The translations under genes and the position numbers were made by a program. From Streptomyces sp. NBC_01551 (GTDB lineage Bacteria > Actinomycetota > Actinomycetes > Streptomycetales > Streptomycetaceae), in contig NZ_JAPEPX010000011.1 of assembly GCF_026339935.1 (NCBI RefSeq), forward strand, positions 1 to 16,994: 16,994 bases of DNA, read 5' to 3'. The notes beneath the pieces were generated by a model. That model was given only the letters and a program-made list of their open reading frames with translations, was not told where the DNA came from and did no database searches. Positions 1 to 5,556 of this stretch are shown piece by piece (the stretch's first letter is position 1; each line of letters opens with the position of its first letter).

Positions 1-672
1 GCAGCGGCCGTCGGTGGACAGGCCTCGCTGGCGGCTGAACTCGATGAAGGTGCCAGGCGTGGACATGACCGTCACACCGCCGGCCAGGGCCATGGAGCAC
101 TCGCCGCTCCGCAGCGCCTGCACCGCGAGGTGCAGGGCCACGAGCGATGCCGAGCAGGCCGTGTCGACGGTGACCGCCGGGCCCTCCAGGCCGAAGGTGT
201 ACGAGAGCCGGCCGGAGACGACGCTGCCCGCGCTGCCGGTGGCCAGGTGTCCTTCGAGGCCGTCGGCCGCACCCCGTACGAGGTGGGAGTAGTCGGAGCC
301 GTTGGTCCCGACGAACACGCCGGACTGGCTGCCGCGGAGGGTGTCCGGGTCGATGCCGGCCCGCTCGAAGACCTCCCACGAGGTCTCCAGCAGCAGCCGC
401 TGCTGCGGGTCCATGGCCAGGGCCTCGCGCGGGGAGATCCCGAAGAACGCCGGGTCGAAGGCGGCCGCGTCGGAGAGGAAGCCGCCCTCGCGGGTGTAGG
501 AGGTGCCCTGCGCGTTGGGGTCGGGGTCGTACAGCGCCTCGACGTCCCAGCCCCGGTCGGCCGGGAACTGCGAGAGGGCGTCGCCGCCGGAGGCGAGCAG
601 CTGCCACAGTTCCTCGGGGCTGCGGACGCCGCCGGGGAAGCGGCAGCTCATCGCGACGACGGCGATCGGCTC
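1..672 (-). other. Ketosynthase domain of module D (KS-D), cut by the window edge
   Basis: Residues 1580-1803 of PKS-2, about the first half of a KS. It opens Glu-Pro-Ile-Ala-Val-Val-Ala-Met-Ser-Cys-Arg-Phe-Pro. The catalytic cysteine is C1752 in Thr-Ala-Cys-Ser-Ala-Ser, where the other three KSs have Ser-Ser-Ser. Its tunnel stretch is TNGSDY (1702-1707) instead of IMYHDY or VMYHDY. The two catalytic histidines lie outside the window. Confidence 0.94.
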
Positions 673-3600
673 GGCGTCGGACGCGGAGGCGGAGGCAGTC
701 GGTACGAGCGTGGCGCCGACCGCGCCCTGCCCGGCGAGCTCTGCCCGCAGGTGGCGGGCGAGGACGGTGGGCGTCGGGTAGTCGAAGACGAGGGTGGGCG
801 GCAGCTTGAGGCCGGCGGCGGCGTTCAGGCGGTTGCGCAGCTCAACGGAGGTGAGGGAGTCGAAGCCCAGCTCCTTGAACGCCCGGCCGGCCTCGACGGC
901 GTCGGGCCCGGCGTAGCCGAGGACGGCGGCGACGGCGGTACGGACCAGCTCCAGCAGCAGCCGTTCCTGCTCGGCCTCGGGCTGCCCGGCGAGCTGCCGG
1001 GTGAGGACGGCGGCGCTGCCGGTGTCCTCGGCCGCGTCGGTACGGGCGTGCTCCATGGCCTGCCGCGCCTCGGGCAGGTCGTGCAGCAGCGGCCGGGCGC
1101 GGCCGGAGGTGAAGGCCAGGACGAAGCGCTTCCACTCCATGTCGGCAACGGTCAGCGTGGTCTCGTCACGGTCCAGCGCGTGCTGGAGTGCGCTGACGGC
1201 CCGCTCGGGAGCCATCTCGATGACGCCGTGGCGGCGCATCCGGTCGCCGACGGCGCCTTCGGCCATGCCTCCGTCGCCCCAGGGGCCCCAGGCGAGGGAG
1301 GTGGCGGGCAGCCCGGCGGCGCGCCGGTACTCGGCGAAGGCGTCGAGGAACGCGTTGCCCGGCGCGTAGTTGCCCTGGCCGGGGGCGCCGAAGGTGGCGG
1401 CGAAGGAGGAGAAGAGGACGAACGCGGACAGGTCGAGGTCGCGGGTCAGCTCGTGCAGGTGCAGCGTGGCGTCCACCTTGACCCGCAGGACGCGCTCGAC
1501 CTGCTCGGGCGTGAGCGCCTCGATCACTCCGTCGTCGAGGACGGCGGCGGTGTGTACGACGGCGGTCAGCGGCCGGTCGGCGGGGACGGAGGCCAGGAGG
1601 GCGGCGAGGGCGTCGCGGTCGCTGACGTCGCAGGCGGCGAGCGTGACCTCGGCGCCCAGGGCCGTCAGTTCCTCGCGCAGCCCGTCCGCGCCGGGCGCCT
1701 CGGCCCCGCGGCGGCTGGTCAGGATCAGGTGCTCGGCGCCGTTCTCCGCCAGCCAGCGGGCCACGTGCGCACCCAGGGCGCCCGTACCACCGGTGACCAG
1801 CGTCGTCCCGGCCGGACGCCACTCGCGCACCGGCGGGGTTTCGGCCAGCCGGGCCCGCACGAGACGTCGCACGAAGAGCCCCGAGGACCGCACGGCCACC
1901 TGGTCCTCGGCGGCGTCCCCGGCAAGCACGCCGACGAGTCGTCCGAGCGTCCGGGCGTCGGTCTGCGCGGGCAGGTCGATCAGACCGCCCCAACGCTCGC
2001 CGTGTTCCAGGGCCGTGACGCGGCCGAGTCCCCAGATCGGGGCCTGCGCGGGATCGGCCTGCTGCTCGGAACGGCCCACGGACACCGCGCCACGGGTGAC
2101 GCACCAGAGCGGAGCGGCAACGTCGGCGTCACCGAGGGCCTGGACGAGCGCGAGGGTGGCGATCACCCCGGCGGGCGCGGCGGAGCCGATCGGCTCCGCT
2201 TCGGCCCCGGCGGGGGTCAGGAGGGACAGCACGCCCGCCACGGCGGGGCCGTCGGCGAGTGCCTCACGGATCCGCTCGACCAGCTCGGCACGGGCGTCGT
2301 GGGTACGGGGGACCGCGATCTGCCGTACATCGGCCCCGTGTTCGGCGAGCGCGCGCACGACGGCGTCGGCTCCCTCACCGGCCTCCGGGACCGCGACGAG
2401 CCAAGTGCCGGTGAGACGGGTGGCGGCGGGCTCGGGAGCCGGCTTCCAGGTGATCCGGTAGCGCCAGCCGTCGACCGTGGAGCGCTCCTGCCGACGGCGC
2501 CGCCAGGAGGACAGCGCGGGCAGGAGAGCGGTGAGCGTCTCGTCCCCGTCGATGGCCAGCTCGGCGGTGAGGGCGGCCACGTCCTGGCGCTCGACGGCCT
2601 CCCAGAAGTGGGCGTCGGCGGTGTCGGCCGGGGACACGGCGGGGCCGGCGTCCGGGGCGGTACCGCTTTCGAGCCAGAAGTGCTCCTGCTGGAAGGCGTA
2701 GGTGGGCAGGTCGACGCGCTGGGCGCCGGTGCCGGCGAAGACCGCGTCCCAGTCGACCGTCACGCCGCGGACGTAGGCCTCACCCAAGGAGAGCCAGAAA
2801 CGCTCCAGACCGCCCTCGTTGCGGCGCAGGGAGCCCAGGATCGCAGCCTCGCGGCCCGCGTCCTCGACGGTCTCCTGCATGCCGACGGTCAGCACCGGGT
2901 GCGGACTCGACTCGATGAACACACCGAAGCCCTGCTCCAGGAGCGTGCGGGTCGCCTGCTCCAGCTCGACTGTCTGACGCAGGTTGCGGAACCAGTAACC
3001 GGCATCCAGCTCGGTGCCGCTGACCCATTCGCCGGTGACCGTGGACAGGAACGGAACCTCCGCCGCCTGCGGAACGATCGGGGCGAGAAGGGTGTCGAGC
3101 TCCTCACGGAGCAGCTCCACCTGCGCCGAATGCGAGGCGTAGTCCACCGCGATCCGCTTGGCACGAACCCCGTCCGCCTCACACGAGGCGAGGAGCTCCT
3201 CCAGGGCCTGGACCTCGCCGGAGACGACCACGGAAGACGGGCCGTTGACGGCAGCGACGGAAATCCGCTCCTCACCCCACGGCGCGATCCGCTCACGTAC
3301 CTCGGCAGCGGGCAGCGGCACGGACACCATGCCGCCCAAGCCGGCCAGCACCCGCCCGATCGCCTGACTCCGCAAAGCCACGACACGAGCCGCGTCCTCC
3401 AGGGACAAGATCCCGGCGACGCAGGCGGCCGCGATCTCACCCTGCGAATGCCCGATCACCGCACCCGGACGCACACCCGCCGAACGCCACACCTCAGCCA
3501 ACGACACCATCACCGCGAACAGAGCCGGCTGCACGACATCCACCCGGTCGAGCGAGGGCACGCCATCGGCACCCCGGAGCACATCCACCAACGACCAGTC

Positions 3601-5409
3601 GGTGAAGGGCTCCAGCGCCTTCGCACACTCATCCACCCGCGCGGCGAACTCGGGCGAGGCGTCGAGCAGCCCCGCCGCCATGCCCACCCACTGCGAGCCC
3701 TGACCCGGGAACACGAAGGCGGTCTTGCCACCGACCACGGACCCGGTCACCACACCAGCGGCCAGCGAACCCGACGCAACCGCAGCCACACCGGCAGCGT
3801 GATCGCCGAGAACGACGGCCCGGTGATCCAGCCCCGCACGCGTCGCCGCCAACGACCAGCCCACATCCAGCGGATCCACACCCGGCACACCCGCCAGCCA
3901 GCCGGACAGCCGCTCCGCCTGCGCCCGCAACGCCCCCGCGCTCTTGCCCGACAGCACCCACGGCACCACCGGCATCCCAGAACGAACATCCGGCTCAACG
4001 GACTCAGCCGTATCCGCGTCCGCCTCCGGCGCCTGCTCCACGATCACATGCGCGTTCGTCCCGCTGAACCCGAACGACGACACACCCGCACGACGCGGGG
4101 CACCGGTCCGCGGCCAGGGGACGCTCTCGCCGATCAAGGAGACGGCGCCCGCCTCCCAGTCCACGTGCGGGGTCGGCTCGTCGAGGTGGAGGGTCTTGGG
4201 GACGACGCCGTGCCGCATCGCCTCGACCATCTTGATGATGCTCGCGACACCGGCCGCGGCCTGGGTGTGACCGATGTTGGATTTGATGGAGCCGAGCAGC
4301 AGCGGCCGGTCCGCCGGCCGGTCCTGCCCGTACGTCGCGAGCACGGCCTGCGCCTCAATCGGGTCGCCCAGGGTCGTACCCGTGCCGTGCGCCTCCACGA
4401 CGTCCACCTCGGCGGTGGTGAGGCGGGCGTTGGTGAGCGCCTGGTGGATGACGCGCTGCTGCGAGGGCCCGTTGGGGGCCGTCAGGCCGTTGCTCGCGCC
4501 GTCCTGGTTGATCGCGGAGCCGCGGATCACGGCCAGCACCGGGTGTCCGTTGCGCTGCGCGTCCGACAGCCGCTCCACGAGCAGCATGCCGACGCCCTCG
4601 CCCCAGCCGGTGCCGTCGGCGGCGGCCGCGAAGGGCTTGCAGCGGCCGTCGGCGGCCAGGCCGCGCTGGCGGCTGAACTCGGTGAAGGTGGCCGGGGTCG
4701 CCATCACGGTGACCCCGCCGGCGAGGGCCATGGTGCACTCCCCCGCCCGCAGGGCCTGCACCGCGAGGTGCAGGGTGACCAGGGAGGACGAGCAGGCCGT
4801 GTCGACGGTGACGGCGGGGCCTTCGAGGCCGAAGGTGTACGCGACGCGGCCGGAGGCGATGCTGCCGGAGCTGCCGGTGCCGAGGAAGCCCTCGACGCCT
4901 TCGGGGACGGAGTCGAGGCGGGCGGTGTAGTCGTGGTACATGACGCCGGCGAAGACGGCCGTCCGGCTGCCGCGCAGGGACGTCGGGTCGATGCCGGCCC
5001 GCTCGAACGCCTCCCAGGAGGTCTCCAGCAGGAGCCGCTGGTGCGGGTCCATGGCCAGGGCCTCGCGCGGGGAGATGCCGAAGGGGGCGGGGTCGAAGCG
5101 GGCGGCGTCGTAGAGGAAGCCGCCCTCGCTGACGTAGCTGGATCCGGCGCTGTCGGGGTCGGCGTCGTAGAGCGACTCCACGTCCCAGCCCCGGTCGACG
5201 GGGAACCCGGAGACGGCGTCGTCACCGTCGGCGACGAGCCGCCACAGGTCCTCGGGGCTGCGGACGCCGCCCGGGTAGCGGCAGCTCATCGCGACGATCG
5301 CGACGGGTTCCTGGTTCTGCTCCTCCACCTCGCGCAACCGCCTGCGGGCCTGGCGCAGATCGGCGGTCGCCCGCTTGAGGTAGTCGCGAAGCTTGTCCTC
5401 GTTCACCAT
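1..5409 (-). CDS. Modular type I polyketide synthase PKS-2 (3'-partial): N-docking / KS-AT-KR-ACP / KS(partial)
   Basis: This is the 5' part of a second assembly-line PKS gene, open for 1803 codons to the left window edge with no stop. The start at 5409 (Met-Val-Asn-Glu-Asp-Lys-Leu) is chosen because GGAG sits 9 nt upstream and the protein then opens with a standard docking helix; an in-frame ATG at 5424 lacks a ribosome site. Domains: docking coil (1-31), module C KS (34-461, C206, H341, H381), AT (564-865, S655, YASH at 757-760), KR (about 930-1440, Y1348), ACP (S1518), and the KS of module D from residue 1580 (C1752), cut by the window. There is no DH or ER in module C. The AT signature is for methylmalonyl-CoA, so this module should add a propionate unit and stop at a beta-hydroxyl. 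It should take the chain from PKS-1. The AT region differs in codon style from its flanks. Confidence 0.96.
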   Translation of the reverse strand, partial: MVNEDKLRDYLKRATADLRQARRRLREVEEQNQEPVAIVAMSCRYPGGVRSPEDLWRLVADGDDAVSGFPVDRGWDVESLYDADPDSAGSSYVSEGGFLYDAARFDPAPFGISPREALAMDPHQRLLLETSWEAFERAGIDPTSLRGSRTAVFAGVMYHDYTARLDSVPEGVEGFLGTGSSGSIASGRVAYTFGLEGPAVTVDTACSSSLVTLHLAVQALRAGECTMALAGGVTVMATPATFTEFSRQRGLAADGRCKPFAAAADGTGWGEGVGMLLVERLSDAQRNGHPVLAVIRGSAINQDGASNGLTAPNGPSQQRVIHQALTNARLTTAEVDVVEAHGTGTTLGDPIEAQAVLATYGQDRPADRPLLLGSIKSNIGHTQAAAGVASIIKMVEAMRHGVVPKTLHLDEPTPHVDWEAGAVSLIGESVPWPRTGAPRRAGVSSFGFSGTNAHVIVEQAPEADADTAESVEPDVRSGMPVVPWVLSGKSAGALRAQAERLSGWLAGVPGVDPLDVGWSLAATRAGLDHRAVVLGDHAAGVAAVASGSLAAGVVTGSVVGGKTAFVFPGQGSQWVGMAAGLLDASPEFAARVDECAKALEPFTDWSLVDVLRGADGVPSLDRVDVVQPALFAVMVSLAEVWRSAGVRPGAVIGHSQGEIAAACVAGILSLEDAARVVALRSQAIGRVLAGLGGMVSVPLPAAEVRERIAPWGEERISVAAVNGPSSVVVSGEVQALEELLASCEADGVRAKRIAVDYASHSAQVELLREELDTLLAPIVPQAAEVPFLSTVTGEWVSGTELDAGYWFRNLRQTVELEQATRTLLEQGFGVFIESSPHPVLTVGMQETVEDAGREAAILGSLRRNEGGLERFWLSLGEAYVRGVTVDWDAVFAGTGAQRVDLPTYAFQQEHFWLESGTAPDAGPAVSPADTADAHFWEAVERQDVAALTAELAIDGDETLTALLPALSSWRRRRQERSTVDGWRYRITWKPAPEPAATRLTGTWLVAVPEAGEGADAVVRALAEHGADVRQIAVPRTHDARAELVERIREALADGPAVAGVLSLLTPAGAEAEPIGSAAPAGVIATLALVQALGDADVAAPLWCVTRGAVSVGRSEQQADPAQAPIWGLGRVTALEHGERWGGLIDLPAQTDARTLGRLVGVLAGDAAEDQVAVRSSGLFVRRLVRARLAETPPVREWRPAGTTLVTGGTGALGAHVARWLAENGAEHLILTSRRGAEAPGADGLREELTALGAEVTLAACDVSDRDALAALLASVPADRPLTAVVHTAAVLDDGVIEALTPEQVERVLRVKVDATLHLHELTRDLDLSAFVLFSSFAATFGAPGQGNYAPGNAFLDAFAEYRRAAGLPATSLAWGPWGDGGMAEGAVGDRMRRHGVIEMAPERAVSALQHALDRDETTLTVADMEWKRFVLAFTSGRARPLLHDLPEARQAMEHARTDAAEDTGSAAVLTRQLAGQPEAEQERLLLELVRTAVAAVLGYAGPDAVEAGRAFKELGFDSLTSVELRNRLNAAAGLKLPPTLVFDYPTPTVLARHLRAELAGQGAVGATLVPTASASASDAEPIAVVAMSCRFPGGVRSPEELWQLLASGGDALSQFPADRGWDVEALYDPDPNAQGTSYTREGGFLSDAAAFDPAFFGISPREALAMDPQQRLLLETSWEVFERAGIDPDTLRGSQSGVFVGTNGSDYSHLVRGAADGLEGHLATGSAGSVVSGRLSYTFGLEGPAVTVDTACSASLVALHLAVQALRSGECSMALAGGVTVMSTPGTFIEFSRQRGLSTDGRC
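161..218. repeat. 58-bp exact repeat shared by KS-D and KS-B
   Basis: The 58 bases at 161-218 recur without a mismatch at 10637-10694, in the same orientation and at the matching place in the KS, just before the active-site cysteine. Both ends stop at a real mismatch. Identity at third codon positions over such a length suggests recent gene conversion. Confidence 0.9.
730..984 (-). other. Acyl carrier protein of module C
   Basis: Residues about 1476-1560 of PKS-2 form an ACP with attachment serine S1518 in [10 protein letters not shown] and the closing Leu-Val-Phe-Asp-Tyr-Pro-Thr-Pro. It passes the chain to KS-D on the same polypeptide through a Ser/Ala-rich linker. Confidence 0.95.
1090..2460 (-). 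other. Ketoreductase domain of module C (KR-C), B2-type
   Basis: Residues about 984-1440 of PKS-2. The domain follows a post-AT linker carrying Phe-Trp-Glu-Ala-Val-Glu-Arg near 934-942, the dimerisation-type element found in KR modules without a DH. NADPH site TGGTGALG (1206-1213), LDD at 1291-1293, and catalytic K1311, S1335, Y1348 and N1352 are present. P1350, two places after the Tyr, marks it as B2. By family rules this gives a beta-hydroxyl and an epimerised alpha-methyl group. Confidence 0.92.
2815..3720 (-). other. Acyltransferase domain of module C (AT-C), methylmalonyl-CoA type
   Basis: Residues 564-865 of PKS-2. It begins Ala-Phe-Val-Phe-Pro-Gly-Gln-Gly-Ser-Gln-Trp, unlike the Phe-Leu-Phe-Thr start of AT-A and AT-B. 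The nucleophile S655 lies in GHSQGE and the specificity tetrad is YASH (757-760), the classic methylmalonyl-CoA signature. The DNA from roughly 2760 to 4120 has clearly more A/T at third positions than the flanking KS and KR, so the AT may have arrived as a cassette. Confidence 0.94.
4027..5310 (-). other. Ketosynthase domain of module C (KS-C)
   Basis: Residues 34-461 of PKS-2. Catalytic residues are C206 (Thr-Ala-Cys-Ser-Ser-Ser), H341 and H381. The tunnel stretch is VMYHDY (156-161), as in KS-A and KS-B. Small departures from the other KSs are Met-Asp-Pro-His-Gln-Arg and Pro-Ala-Pro-Phe-Gly-Ile-Ser. Codon style changes abruptly near 4080-4130, inside the last part of the domain. Confidence 0.96.
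4457..4515. repeat. 59-bp exact repeat shared by KS-C and KS-B
   Basis: The 59 bases at 4457-4515 recur exactly at 10295-10353 in the same orientation, over the Asn-Gln-Asp-Gly-Ala-Ser-Asn-Gly region of the KS. The two copies lie in different genes about 5.8 kb apart. Confidence 0.9.
5317..5409 (-). other. N-terminal docking domain of PKS-2 (class 1 coiled coil)
   Basis: Residues 1-31 run Met-Val-Asn-Glu-Asp-Lys-Leu-Arg-Asp-Tyr-Leu-Lys-Arg and continue as an Arg/Leu/Glu-rich heptad helix directly up to the KS. This is the standard N-terminal docking coil of actinomycete PKS subunits. Its basic face should bind the acidic tail of PKS-1. Confidence 0.9.
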
Positions 5410-5418
5410 GTGCGTGGG

Positions 5419-5422
5419 CTCC
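5419..5422 (-). promoter_or_regulatory. Ribosome binding site of PKS-2
   Basis: The coding strand carries GGAG ending 9 nt before the ATG at 5409. The upstream in-frame ATG at 5424 overlaps the GGAG and has no purine-rich site of its own, so this element decides the start. No convincing promoter was seen in the gap, which fits co-transcription with PKS-1. Confidence 0.7.
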
Positions 5423-5460
5423 ATGCCAGAGAGGCGGTCGTACGGGTCTGTCCGTGGGGT

Positions 5461-5523
5461 GTTCGGGGTGTTCGGGGTGTTCGGGGTGTTCGGGGTGTTC
5501 GGGGTGTTCGGGGTGTTCGGGGT
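5461..5523 (-). repeat. Seven exact tandem copies of a 9-bp unit between the two PKS genes
   Basis: The plus strand reads GTTCGGGGT seven times with no mismatch, next to a further partial copy (GGGGT, 5456-5460). On the transcribed-sense strand the unit is ACCCCGAAC. It fills 63 of the 147 nt between the hairpin and the start of PKS-2. In the shared phase of the two genes it would read Thr-Pro-Asn seven times, although no start codon precedes it after the stop. Confidence 0.97.
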
Positions 5524-5552
5524 GCCGGGCGGGGCGGGGTGCCCCGCCCGGC
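5524..5552 (-). terminator. Perfect 12-bp GC hairpin right after the PKS-1 stop
   Basis: Arms 5524-5535 (GCCGGGCGGGGC) and 5541-5552 (GCCCCGCCCGGC) are exact inverse complements around a 5-nt loop. The structure starts 4 nt after the TGA. No T-rich tract follows on the coding strand; the ACCCCGAAC repeats follow instead. It could be an attenuating terminator, an mRNA-stabilising hairpin, or a translational device; actinomycete terminators often lack a U-tract. The structure itself is certain, its role is not. Confidence 0.6.
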
Positions 5553-5556
5553 GTGC

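Noticed and set aside
5422..5424. Upstream ATG as the start of PKS-2
   Set aside because: It is in frame and adds only five residues, but it overlaps the GGAG element and has no ribosome site of its own. The ATG at 5409 has proper spacing and gives the usual docking-domain N-terminus.
5461..5523. The 9-bp array as a CRISPR or a set of regulator operators
   Set aside because: There are no spacers between copies, and the unit has no dyad symmetry, so neither reading is supported.
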